Below, in pieces: positions 1-7,385 of a stretch of DNA of 64,000 bases; positions within the stretch are counted from its first letter, which is position 1, and each line of letters starts with the position of its first letter. The stretch is from Thermodesulfobacterium sp. TA1 (GTDB taxonomy: Bacteria > Desulfobacterota > Thermodesulfobacteria > Thermodesulfobacteriales > Thermodesulfobacteriaceae), in contig NZ_CP043908.1 of the NCBI RefSeq assembly GCF_008630935.1, positions 682,001 to 746,000 on the forward strand, given 5' to 3'. The position numbers were made by a program, and so were the translations under genes. The notes under the pieces are model-generated. The model was given only the letters and a program-made list of their open reading frames with translations, was not told the DNA's origin and searched no databases.

Positions 1-589
1 TAATTAGCACAGTAATTAGGCGTTTATCGCTTTTTACTACAGCTTCTTCCCTGCTAAGTCCTCTATTTTCTATTTCATCTCTTATAGATAAGTAAAAGAA
101 GGATTGTCTGTGATGATAGGCTGGAATATAAAAAAACTCATCCTCTTTAGTGTAAAGGTCCCACTCCTTTATTAGCTCACTATCAGACTTTTCTGGAATT
201 GTCCTTAAACGATCTTTTAAATCTTCTAAATAAACCTCTCTCAAATAGGGATAATCATAGAAATAATTGGCAGGATAAAGCCTTTTAGTTATAAGGTCTA
301 AACACCACCACCATAAAGAACTATCTCTGCCTGCAGACCAATCTACTCCTTCTTTTAAAACCCAACGAAGAAGTTTTTCATCTGCATCTCTAACAGCAGG
401 AATATATTCCAATCCAGTTCCATAAAACTCCCGATGATGTGAATTTTCATCGTATATTTTCTGTCTAACTAAAAGATAATCGTTACAAGTTTCATAGCTT
501 TTAAACTTCCAAAGATTTTCTTCTTTACAGCACTCAACCCAAAGTTCTACTAACTCATCAAGTTGATAGACAGATAAACCTCTTTTCAT
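1..589 (-). CDS. Unknown protein, 3' end outside the window
   Basis: An open frame runs from an ATG at 587-589 on the minus strand off the left edge, giving about 196 codons without a stop. The protein begins MKRGLSVYQLDELVELW and is rich in Tyr, Trp, Asp and Glu, with a WWWC stretch near residue 90. No signal peptide or membrane segment is visible and I do not recognise a family. The start is fixed by the repeat upstream of it: the ATGAAATGAAATGAAA array offers other ATGs, but each is out of frame or meets a TGA at once. Codon use looks native. It lies next to a mobile-element region, so it may be accessory. The call that it is coding rests on the long open frame. Confidence 0.6.
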   Translation of the reverse strand, partial: MKRGLSVYQLDELVELWVECCKEENLWKFKSYETCNDYLLVRQKIYDENSHHREFYGTGLEYIPAVRDADEKLLRWVLKEGVDWSAGRDSSLWWWCLDLITKRLYPANYFYDYPYLREVYLEDLKDRLRTIPEKSDSELIKEWDLYTKEDEFFYIPAYHHRQSFFYLSIRDEIENRGLSREEAVVKSDKRLITVLI

Positions 590-606
590 TTCATTTCATT
601 TCATTT
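583..606. repeat. Short TTTCA pentanucleotide array at a start codon
   Basis: Four to five tandem copies of a TTTCA unit overlap the start codon and ribosome-binding region of the minus-strand gene ending at 589. Slippage by one unit would shift the upstream ATGs relative to the gene, so the array could alter expression. This is a small array and may be chance. Confidence 0.5.
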
Positions 607-960
607 TGTTTTATCCATAACCTCTTTTGAGGTAATAGGTCTGTAAATTTGATCTACAAAGTGGAAAGTAATTTTCACGGTTGTGGGTAAGTTCATAGGG
701 TATGTATATTTTTAAAAATCTCCTCTTTGATGCTTGCATTTTAATTACCTTTCTTAGGGCACTCCTGCATTTTTTCAGACAAAGAAATATTACAGGGCTA
801 AGTTTTCTTAGGTCATCAAATATTTAGTATTTTTGAATTTTTCATCCCTTAGCCCCTTTTAGTCTTCAATGTTTATTTTGTAATTTTACAGGTGAAAGTT
901 CAATTGGTCTACCCCTCGGTTTAGCTTAAAAAGCTCTCGCGAAAAATTATAATCTACAAT
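590..960. other. Intergenic region, no gene seen
   Basis: No convincing open frame. The only structure noted is an 8-bp perfect inverted repeat, GGGCTAAG at 795-802 and CTTAGCCC at 848-855, separated by about 45 bases and followed by CTTTT. It could be a weak terminator or chance. Confidence 0.4.
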
Positions 961-1358
961 AGTGTCTCTTTAATTGTGTAAAGACTTGAGGAAAAGGGAA
1001 GGGTATGGTAGCTTCCCCAATCCTTAATAACCAAAACTACCAGAAAGGAGGGGAAGCTACCGTGAAAGAAAAAACTAAAACTTTAACAAAACAACCTATA
1101 GAAGAAATTCTAGACTTTTTTCAGCAAGAAGTCAACAATCTTATTAAAAACCTTTTAGAAAACCTTATGCTTAAAGAAAGAAGGATTTATTTAGAAGAGC
1201 AAGAAGACTATGAATCAAGTTGAGAGAGTCGTTATATTTAATCTTGAAAGAAATAGATGAGAGATTAAACTCAAGGAGGTTAAGAGGATTTAATGGAGGT
1301 TAAAGTGAGGACTACCATGCTCTCCTCAAAAGATTCTTTACACAATAAAAGAGACACT
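961..1358 (+). mobile_element. Internally deleted IS256-like element, copy A
   Basis: Terminal inverted repeats of 23 bp lie at 961-983 and 1336-1358 with one mismatch (AGTGTCTCTTTAATTGTGTA... and its complement). Between them are the transposase 5' end and a short 3' end. The middle is gone: at about 1215 the N-terminal codons join the NQVER/VERLL region, where a GTTGAGAG motif recurs in the fuller copy at 2797-3886. Recombination at that repeat is a likely cause. No clear target-site duplication was seen. The element cannot make a working transposase but could be moved in trans. Confidence 0.8.
1062..1223 (+). pseudogene. Transposase N-terminal fragment (IS256-like)
   Basis: A GTG at 1062 preceded by AGGAGGGG opens a 53-codon fragment starting VKEKTKTLTKQPIEEILDFF, nearly identical to the N-terminus of the transposase relic at 2900. 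The frame ends at TGA just after the deletion junction. The remaining 3' part, from about 1216, encodes the C-terminal sequence out of frame. All DDE catalytic residues are missing. In an intact copy this would be a mutator-type transposase of about 400 residues. Confidence 0.75.
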
Positions 1359-1651
1359 ATGATCTTTTACTCTCTAACGGCAAGCATCAGTCGTCAGAAA
1401 GCGTGAGAAAAAAATGATTTAAGAAAGAAATGGCAACATGAACAATCACAATAATTATAATGCAACATTAAAATTTGTTAAATCAACAATAGCCCTACTT
1501 ATGAGATACTTTGAGCCATCATCTCGTCTCTGAAGAATATTCTACCAATCTGACCTCTCATATTAGGAATTAAGGGTGAACTTTATAATAGTAACCACAA
1601 TTATTTTTCTTGATCTTGAAAAAGAAGGTTAATGGTATATCTTTTTAAACT

Positions 1652-1918
1652 ATGAAAGGAGAGACAAAAAAGTACCTCTGGGATGATGCAAAAAGTAAGG
1701 ATACGCTTGCTTTCAGAAAAATGTGCTTTGAACCTTACGAGATTCTTTTGGAAGCTTATCCATTGGAATACTTGAAAGAGCTTTACTTTAAGTTCTACTA
1801 TCAGTTGGACAAAAGAAACAAAAACTTCTGGAAAATAATCTTGGGAATCTCGGATGAAGAAATTAACCAAAAGGCAAAGAAAGGTTTTAGAGAGGCTTGT
1901 AAGATCTGGAATTATTGA
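1652..1918 (+). CDS. Small putative partner of the AbiEii-type toxin
   Basis: An 88-residue charged protein with no membrane segment. Its C-terminal half carries NFWKIILGIS, which resembles small proteins found before nucleotidyltransferase-type toxins. That family assignment is inference. It overlaps the next gene by 65 bases in another frame, so the two are probably translated together. The start is uncertain: the ATG at 1652 lacks a good Shine-Dalgarno site, and an AAAGGAGAG lies just inside the frame. A relic of the same gene end occurs at 60180-60305, with 41 matching codons still open, which supports this as a real reading frame. It may be an antitoxin. The ATG-proximal sequence could also be a truncated N-terminus. 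Confidence 0.55.
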   Translation: MKGETKKYLWDDAKSKDTLAFRKMCFEPYEILLEAYPLEYLKELYFKFYYQLDKRNKNFWKIILGISDEEINQKAKKGFREACKIWNY

Positions 1919-2537
1919 AGAAGGATTTTATTTAGCAGGTGGGACTGCCTTAACCTTAAAATACAATCATAGAGGCTCAAGAGATTTTGACTTTTTTTCT
2001 GAAAGCTTTTTTAAAAACTCTCCTCTCCATTATTTAAACATCCTCCAAAGGGGAGGCGACTTAAAGATAGAAATGTTAAAAGCCGACACTTTAATTTTTT
2101 TTCTCCAAGATGTAAGGTGTAGTTTTTTCCTTTATCCCTACAAATTGATAAGACCTTTGGAAAAGATAAAAATTTCCATTTCTGATGAAGAAAAAAACAA
2201 CGAGTATGTAGCTGTAGCTTCTGATGAAGACATAGCTGGAATGAAGGCAGTTGCTATCGTTCAAAGAGGAACAAAAAAGGACTTCTACGACCTGTGGTTT
2301 CTAATGAAAACTTACAACTGGAACTTGACTGATGTAAAGAAAATTTGCAAAACTAAATATGGTGCCCTCTTTCCTGAATCAGCCTTTGAAAGGGCCATCG
2401 TTTACTTTGATGACGCAGAAAAAGAATCTTTTTCGGAAATAGATCCCTTTTGGGAAGAAATAAAGCAGTTTTTTGTTAATGTAGTTAAGCATCCTGTTAG
2501 CTCAAAGCTAAAAATAAAAAAGGAATTGCTCAATTAA
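1854..2537 (+). CDS. AbiEii/AbiGii-family nucleotidyltransferase toxin
   Basis: A 227-residue protein of the AbiEii-type nucleotidyltransferase family. Characterised members transfer nucleotides, for example to tRNA acceptor ends, and act in type IV-like toxin-antitoxin or abortive-infection systems. Visible motifs are FYLAGGTALTL (residues 25-35), RDFDFF with D44 and D46 as probable metal ligands, and DEDIAGMKAVAIVQRG followed by KKDFYDLWFL near residues 122-150, the usual family end-of-domain signature. It overlaps the preceding small gene by 65 bases. It sits between two IS256-like copies, fitting an acquired defence module. No AbiEi-type winged-helix antitoxin is seen, so the small upstream protein is the best partner candidate. 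Confidence 0.85.
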   Translation: MKKLTKRQRKVLERLVRSGIIEEGFYLAGGTALTLKYNHRGSRDFDFFSESFFKNSPLHYLNILQRGGDLKIEMLKADTLIFFLQDVRCSFFLYPYKLIRPLEKIKISISDEEKNNEYVAVASDEDIAGMKAVAIVQRGTKKDFYDLWFLMKTYNWNLTDVKKICKTKYGALFPESAFERAIVYFDDAEKESFSEIDPFWEEIKQFFVNVVKHPVSSKLKIKKELLN

Positions 2538-2839
2538 TGTCTTACCCTAAAAGACCTCTAAAAGGAATATAATAAGAAAACCGTTCTTCACCCTTCCCCC
2601 TTCTTTAAATTTAGATTCCCCTCAGGGATGTCAAGGAAAGAATTTTGATCGTTGCTGGTGCAGTTTTTAATCAAATTTAAAAAAGAAAAAGGTCTAGTCT
2701 AGTTTTAATAATTATAGCGTTTTTTTTCTTGTTTTTGGAAAAGTTTTATCAAAGAACTTTATTTGAAGCCATTGTTAGTAAAATAGATGTAAAGGTAGTA
2801 TCTCATTAATTGTGTAAAGCCTTGAAGAATAATAAAGGG

Positions 2840-2902
2840 CATGGTAGCTTCCCCCCAGGGAAACAAGTAAAAATTACCAAAAAAGGAGGGGAAGCTACCA
2901 TG
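2840..2902 (+). promoter_or_regulatory. Hairpin sequestering the transposase start codon
   Basis: A 15-bp perfect inverted repeat, CATGGTAGCTTCCCC at 2840-2854 and its complement at 2888-2902, includes the last bases of the AAGGAGGGG ribosome site and the ATG itself. In a transcript entering from outside, the ribosome site and start would be paired. A transcript starting inside the left arm would leave them open. This logic is known from IS10 and IS50. Here it is inferred from the sequence only. The same arms are present in copy A and in the mini-element. Confidence 0.65.
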
Positions 2903-3876
2903 AAAGAAAAAACTAAAACTTTAACAAAACAACCTATAGAAGAAATTCTAAACTTTTTTCAGCAAGAAGTCAACAATCTTATTAAAAACCTTTTAGAAAA
3001 CCTTATGCTTAAAGAAAGAAGGATTTATTTAGAAGAGCAAGAAGACTATGCAAATGGTTTTTATACCAGAGATTTACTTTTCGTGCCTTCCTACTTCCTG
3101 AAAGAAGGAGGGCTGAAAAGCATTTCCCGGTTAATAAAGGTGACTGAAGATGAAGTTAAAGAACTTATTTGTCTATTCGTCGAAATGAGGTAGCAAAGGA
3201 GCCAGTATATTTAGCTTTAGGGATAAAGCCTGATGGGAGAAGAGAGATACTTGGATTTTGGATATTTGGGTATGCCAGGGAGAGTGCCAAGAATTGGGAA
3301 AACCTTTAAGAGAGTTAAATCGGCGTGGGGTAAAGAAAGTTCAACTTTTTATTACGGATGATTTGCCTGGGATAGAAAATGCCATAAAGATGGTTTATCC
3401 AGCTTCGGAATGGCAACTTTGTGTATTACATACTGTAAGGAATTCTTTAAATAAGGTGCGGGCAAAAGATAGAGGTTTATTTGCAGAAGATTTAAAAAGG
3501 ATATATAGAGCAGAAACAGAAGAAAGAGCTAAGGAGGGGATATTAAGATTAAGGGAAAGATGGGGTAAGGTATATCCTAAGGTAGTGAAGAAATGGGAGG
3601 ATAAAGCGTATGCATTATTAACCTTTTTGTTTGAGGTATCCGAGAGAGATAAGGCAGTTTATTTATACAACTAATCAGGTTGAGAGGTTAGCGAAAGAGA
3701 TAAAAAGGAGGATAAAGGTAATAGAAGTATTTCCGGATGAAGGCTCTGTTGAGAGGTTGTTATATTTAATCTTGAAAGAACTGAATGAGAGGTTAAACTT
3801 AAGGAAGTTAAGAGGGTTTAATGAAATTGAATTGGGGAACTACCATGCCTTTCCCGGAAAAATTTTTACACAATAA
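2900..3876 (+). pseudogene. IS256-family transposase, disrupted
   Basis: The frame opens at ATG 2900 after AAGGAGGGG and matches a mutator-type transposase in pieces. The N-terminal part runs to a stop at 3193. Another frame carries AKEPVYLALGIKPDGRRE and GFWIFGYARES up to about 3290. The sequence then shifts into KPLRELNRRGVKKVQLFITDD, where the second catalytic Asp region lies. A second shift in a T-run near 3630 leads to LRYPREIRQFIYTTNQVERL and the end at 3876. The segment with the first catalytic Asp, between the VKELI and RRNEVAKEP parts, appears to be deleted. About 325 codons remain of roughly 400. It is probably inactive. Confidence 0.85.
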
Positions 3877-4045
3877 AAGGGACACTATGAATTATTTTGG
3901 TAATTGGGAATTTTTTACAAAAATTTTTTATATAAGGATTGTCAATTCCTCAAAATAGGGACTATTGAAATAGAAAGAAAGATGAGGTAAGTTTTTATCT
4001 TAAATTTAAGAAGATATTTTAAAATATTAAAAAAAGAGGGAACCA

Positions 4046-5119
4046 ATGGAAGAAAGTTTTAAATTTATCGGTCTTCTTTTGGTCTTCATATTTTTGGTTT
4101 TAATTTATAAACAATACAAAAAGCTTATTCAGATTTATAAAGAAATAGGTGCAGAGATGTTCTCCTATTTTCCTCCTAAAGCTTTGCTAAAGCTCGGAAG
4201 TCAGAAAATTGAAATTTCTTACCTCTATGGATTAGTTATAAGAACAAAGGTGTCTTTAAATGGATACCTTTCCCTTGAGAAAAAGTGGCTTGGAAAGAGT
4301 TTTAATACTTTTTTTGATGATCCTAACTGGGCAAAAATTGTTTTAGATTCTTCAAAGCTTAGTCTACTTATAACACCTGAATCCCAGCTTCAACACCTTT
4401 CTTCCGTTGAAATTCTTGGTAACACTCTCAAAATTGCCTTTTATCATAGAAAAATTGATCAAGCTTTTAAAGAAGAGATAAAAAGGGCAATCGAATTATT
4501 GCCTGAAGTAGTTAAAAGTTTTGAGGGATTACCAAGCTCAAAAATTGGTATAGTTAAAGAGAGACTAAGAAATTGGTTATTTTACTATCTTCCTCTAAGT
4601 ATTTTCTTAGTTTTCACTGCAGTTGGTATTTATTGGAGAGTATTAGGATATGGTGATGTTTTATGTAGAGATGATCTTTTTAAACTTGGTTTTAAACTCT
4701 TAATCCCTATATATCTTTTGCATCTTCTTGCTACATATTTTATTCTTGGTAGACATTTTCATCTTAGAAAAAATCTTTTAATTCTAATAATTCTTTACTT
4801 TGCTGGATACTACTTGATACCATTTGTTGTACTTGAGCCCTTTAACGCAAGGTTTGACAGGTCAGAAGCAAAAAGGATTGAAACCATTGTAAAAGGTAAA
4901 TATGTTTTGTATGGGAAAATGGGTGGTTTTTTCTTAAAGTTAAGTGATCTAAACTGTCCTTTTAGAGTGTCAGAGCGACTCTATAAAAAGGCAAAGATAG
5001 GTGATAAAATGGTTTTTTATGTAAAAGATGGAGCCTTTGGGCTGCCTTGGGCCTATCGCTTTTGGATTGAAAGAGTCTCTACAGAAAATTTTAGAGAAAA
5101 TAAAACCTCAAACCGATGA
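4046..5119 (+). CDS. Membrane protein of unknown function
   Basis: A 357-residue protein with an N-terminal membrane segment (about residues 7-23), a long charged region, then three hydrophobic segments near 178-200, 218-240 and 248-268. A soluble C-terminal domain of about 85 residues follows, ending in WAYRFWIERVS. No known motif is recognised. The start is supported by an AGAGGGA site nine bases before the ATG. It follows the IS copy B and converges with the GGDEF gene at 5149. The C-terminal part (VLYGKMGGFFLKLSD) looks like a small beta-rich domain, but I cannot name it. Confidence 0.65.
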   Translation: MEESFKFIGLLLVFIFLVLIYKQYKKLIQIYKEIGAEMFSYFPPKALLKLGSQKIEISYLYGLVIRTKVSLNGYLSLEKKWLGKSFNTFFDDPNWAKIVLDSSKLSLLITPESQLQHLSSVEILGNTLKIAFYHRKIDQAFKEEIKRAIELLPEVVKSFEGLPSSKIGIVKERLRNWLFYYLPLSIFLVFTAVGIYWRVLGYGDVLCRDDLFKLGFKLLIPIYLLHLLATYFILGRHFHLRKNLLILIILYFAGYYLIPFVVLEPFNARFDRSEAKRIETIVKGKYVLYGKMGGFFLKLSDLNCPFRVSERLYKKAKIGDKMVFYVKDGAFGLPWAYRFWIERVSTENFRENKTSNR

Positions 5120-5148
5120 ATCCTTTATCCTGATTAATTTTTGTCTAA

Positions 5149-5973
5149 TTAGGTTGTTGTGTTATTTATTAGAATTTCACAGCGATTTCTTCCATTTCTT
5201 TTTGCTATGTAGAGAGCTTGATCTGCTCTATTGATAAGAGTTTTTTTACTATCTGTACATAGAAATTGTGTTATGCCAAAACTTGCAGTTATATGTTCCT
5301 TGATTCCCTTAATTTTAATCTTTGCTATTTCTTTTCTTATTCTTTCAGAGGCTTTCAAAGCATCGTCTATCTTAGTATTTGGTAGAAGAATAATAAACTC
5401 CTCACCACCATATCTTCCAAATATATCTTCTGCTCTTATCAATTTTCTAACCTTATTAGCTACCTTTTTTAGAACTCGGTTACCCACTTCATGTCCGTAT
5501 TTGTCGTTTATTCCCTTGAAATGATCTAAGTCAAACAAAACTACTGAGAGAGGTAGTTTGTGCCTTAGAGCAAAGGAAATTTCGCGACTTAAAATTTTAT
5601 TTAGTGCTCGTTTATTTAAAATTCCGGTTAAGGGGTCTGTATTTGCTAATTTTCGTATAGTGGCTAAAGCTTCAGATAGCTGGTCGTTCTTCTTTTTGAG
5701 TTCTATTGTAATATTAACTAATTGGTCGTTTAATTTAGACATTTTTTCTAGTAAATCATAATAAGTAAGTAAATGTTGATCAAAAATTAGGAGAAAAAAT
5801 GTACCACAATTAAAGATGTGTCCCTTAAGAAGGATTGGTAGTGTCTCATTAATTGTGTAAAGCCTTGAAGGAAAGGGAAGGGTATGGTAGCTTCCCCAAT
5901 GCATAATAACCAAAACTACCAGAAAGGAGGGGGAAGCTCCCATACCCATTTTACTTTTCAAGTTTTTACACAA
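5149..5973 (-). CDS. GGDEF diguanylate cyclase, N-terminus rebuilt by a mini-IS
   Basis: The C-terminal 170 residues form a GGDEF domain that makes cyclic-di-GMP from two GTP. The signature GRYGGEEF is intact and an RAED inhibitory site lies five residues before it. DPLTGILNKRAL opens the domain. A coiled-coil linker (LNDQLVNITIELKKKNDQL) precedes it. The first 45 or so residues are encoded by the mini-element at 5840-5987, so the original sensor domain and start have been lost. The frame as given starts at a TTG in the element; ATGs at 5949 or further inside are alternatives. No membrane segment remains. The protein could be an unregulated soluble cyclase if expressed, or a decaying gene. 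Confidence 0.75.
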   Translation of the reverse strand: MCKNLKSKMGMGASPSFLVVLVIMHWGSYHTLPFPSRLYTINETLPILLKGHIFNCGTFFLLIFDQHLLTYYDLLEKMSKLNDQLVNITIELKKKNDQLSEALATIRKLANTDPLTGILNKRALNKILSREISFALRHKLPLSVVLFDLDHFKGINDKYGHEVGNRVLKKVANKVRKLIRAEDIFGRYGGEEFIILLPNTKIDDALKASERIRKEIAKIKIKGIKEHITASFGITQFLCTDSKKTLINRADQALYIAKRNGRNRCEILINNTTT

Positions 5974-5987
5974 TTAATGATATAATA
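5840..5987. mobile_element. Miniature IS256-like element (MITE-like), copy C
   Basis: The left end AGTGTCTCATTAATTGTGTA matches the other copies. About 95 bases of left-end sequence, including the start-codon hairpin arms, join directly to a right end ending TTTTACACAATTAATGA. The last few bases of the right repeat have diverged. There is no coding capacity of its own. It lies in the 5' end of the GGDEF gene. Confidence 0.75.
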
Positions 5988-6095
5988 TCGAATGGATGGA
6001 ATTAATTATTATTGTTTTTGCTTTTTTATGTATAATTTTCCTGATAGAAAGCGGGTAGAAATTTTGGAATAAAAGTTGTTGGTTTTTAAGAATTT

Positions 6096-6450
6096 TGGTG
6101 GAGGCGGCGGGAATTGAACCCGCGTCCGGAGATAGTTCAAGTTAAACCTCTACAGGCTTAGCCTGTGGGTAGATCTCGTAGGGCGCTCGTCACAGGCACC
6201 GAGCAACCCTACCAGGTGGGTTGCATTCTCGGAAGGCTTAACCCCACCTATTAAGCCTTCCAGAGCCTGTTAGGTCACACACCTTTAGACCCACAGGCAA
6301 GGTCTAAAGGTGCGTGGCAGCGCTCTTAGGCTGCCAAAGCGTAGGAGTATTCGTTGGCAGTTGTGTTTTTGCACCCTATTTAACGTGGTTGGGTGCGACC
6401 ACGGCCTGCTGTTTAACCCTACCTATCCCCGTCGAGCCCTTTTCGCCCCC
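6096..6450 (-). ncRNA. ssrA: tmRNA
   Basis: The 5' end GGGGGCGAAAAGGGCTCGAC and the 3' end with GGTTCAATTCCCGCCGCC and encoded CCA are classic tmRNA ends, and the 7-bp acceptor stem pairs fully. The RNA rescues stalled ribosomes: it is charged with alanine and then encodes a degradation tag. The tag frame ends in GCT TTG GCA GCC TAA and reads ANEYSYALAA. The downstream pseudoknot helices are strong, and the whole region is GC-rich against an AT-rich background, as expected in a thermophile. It is the one-piece form. A promoter lies about 35-60 bases upstream. Confidence 0.97.
6326..6358 (-). other. tmRNA tag reading frame (ANEYSYALAA)
   Basis: The resume codon is most likely GCC at 6356-6358, followed by AAC GAA TAC TCC TAC GCT TTG GCA GCC and the stop TAA at 6326-6328. 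The tag ends in the LAA signal recognised by ClpXP-type proteases. The resume codon is inferred from family patterns; upstream in-frame codons exist. Confidence 0.85.
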
Positions 6451-6481
6451 ATATTTTCTAAGAACATCCGACTACTTAAAA

Positions 6482-6509
6482 ATAATAAAACAAGATAAAA
6501 TTTTTTCAA
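6482..6509 (-). promoter_or_regulatory. Sigma-70-type promoter for tmRNA
   Basis: On the minus strand TTGAAA (6504-6509) and TATTAT (6482-6487) are 16 bases apart. This puts the transcript start about 25 bases before the mature 5' end, leaving a short leader for RNase P to remove. Confidence 0.55.
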
Positions 6510-6564
6510 CCTTTATCAAGCCCAAAAATATTGAATACGGTATTTAAGACGGTAAAATAGCAGA

Positions 6565-6592
6565 TTGCTTTTTTTAAAAAATGTGGTATAAT
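6565..6592 (+). promoter_or_regulatory. Sigma-70-type promoter for the 108-aa gene
   Basis: TTGCTT at 6565-6570 and a perfect TATAAT at 6587-6592 with a 16-base spacer. The spacer ends in TGTGG, close to an extended -10. It leaves a leader of about 150 bases before the ATG at 6752, AT-rich and without an evident riboswitch fold. Confidence 0.6.
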
Positions 6593-6751
6593 ATTTAAAA
6601 TAAGCTTAAAATTTAAAATCAGAGATATTTCTTAAATAAATTCAATAAAATAAATTCATAACAGTAATCCTAATATCTAAATAAACTCATAGTCCTATAT
6701 AGTCAAACTTATATAGTTAAGGCTGTTAAAAAACTAAAAGGAGGCAGTTTT

Positions 6752-7078
6752 ATGACTAAAGTTCCCCATTTTGATAACCAGATAGAATGGATGATAGAGT
6801 TAGAAGAATATGTTTATAAATTACTTAAAGATTATAAAGAGGAATTTGAAAAGATAGCTAAAAGCATAGATGAAAATTTTATGAGTCATGTTAAAGATCC
6901 AAAAAATAGATTTTTTATAAGCTTTTTTATAAGCAAAATTGTCGGAGAATATTTTACAAACTTTTTGCTTGGTGATTTCATCAAGCTTGAAGAAATAAAA
7001 CTAAGAGAAGCTTTGGAAGATGACTATGATGAAATCAAAGCAAAAGAGGAAGAGGATGATGAAAAAATCATCAATTAA
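6752..7078 (+). CDS. Small acidic protein of unknown function
   Basis: A 108-residue soluble protein with a good AAAAGGAGG ribosome site eight bases before the ATG. It appears mostly helical, with an amphipathic middle (NRFFISFFISKIVGEYFTNF) and a very acidic tail (EDDYDEIKAKEEEDDEKI). No family is recognised. It is a single-gene unit between tmRNA and tRNA-Leu, with its own promoter at 6565-6592. The acidic tail and strong promoter suggest an abundant small protein. That is inference. Confidence 0.65.
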   Translation: MTKVPHFDNQIEWMIELEEYVYKLLKDYKEEFEKIAKSIDENFMSHVKDPKNRFFISFFISKIVGEYFTNFLLGDFIKLEEIKLREALEDDYDEIKAKEEEDDEKIIN

Positions 7079-7189
7079 AACGCAAAGGATGGTGGATAAT
7101 ATTTTGGGTGGTATGTAAATTATGGTAATACTTTAGAAAAACTTGTTTAAGAATTTTTATGTGTTTTAAAAAAGGATTATCTTGAAGAG

Positions 7190-7275
7190 TGCCCGGGGCC
7201 GGACTCGAACCGGCACGGGGCGGAAACCCCAGTGGATTTTAAGTCCACAGCGTCTACCAATTCCGCCACCCGGGC
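7190..7275 (-). tRNA. tRNA-Leu (UAA anticodon)
   Basis: An 86-base tRNA with acceptor GCCCGGG/CCCGGGC, a long variable arm (GGGGTTTCCGCCCC) as in class II tRNAs, and an anticodon stem GTGGA/TCCAC around CTTAAAA, giving anticodon TAA. GGTTCGAGTCC is the T arm. The CCA end is not encoded. Confidence 0.97.
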
Positions 7276-7385
7276 TATATTAGTTCTAAGACTTTTAAAA
7301 TAATAATCTAAAAATTAGGTTTAGCAAGAGGGTTTACCTTGTTTTTTATAAGAAAATGTTTTAAAATTTTATAGTCATTTAAGGT

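Larger units (their letters stand above)
2797..3886 (+). mobile_element. IS256-like insertion sequence, copy B (fullest, decayed)
   Basis: The element is about 1.09 kb. The left end at 2797 reads AGTATCTCATTAATTGTGTA and the right end at 3864-3886 is its near complement. It contains one transposase gene broken by an internal deletion and frameshifts. Related ends and fragments occur at 961-1358, 5840-5987, 57386-57454 and 61541-61778, so this family has been active in the lineage. The IYTTNQVER motif in the C-terminal part is typical of mutator/IS256 transposases. No target duplication could be confirmed by eye. Confidence 0.85.

Noticed and set aside
1601-1870. 89-codon minus-strand frame opposite the toxin partner
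   Set aside because: It overlaps the partner gene, which has a conserved relic elsewhere in the window. The antisense frame has no such support.
5231-5761. Plus-strand frames opposite the GGDEF domain
   Set aside because: They are antisense to a domain with intact motifs.
6310-6547. Two overlapping plus-strand frames of 62 and 77 codons
   Set aside because: They lie on the opposite strand of tmRNA. Their length comes from the GC-rich RNA gene.
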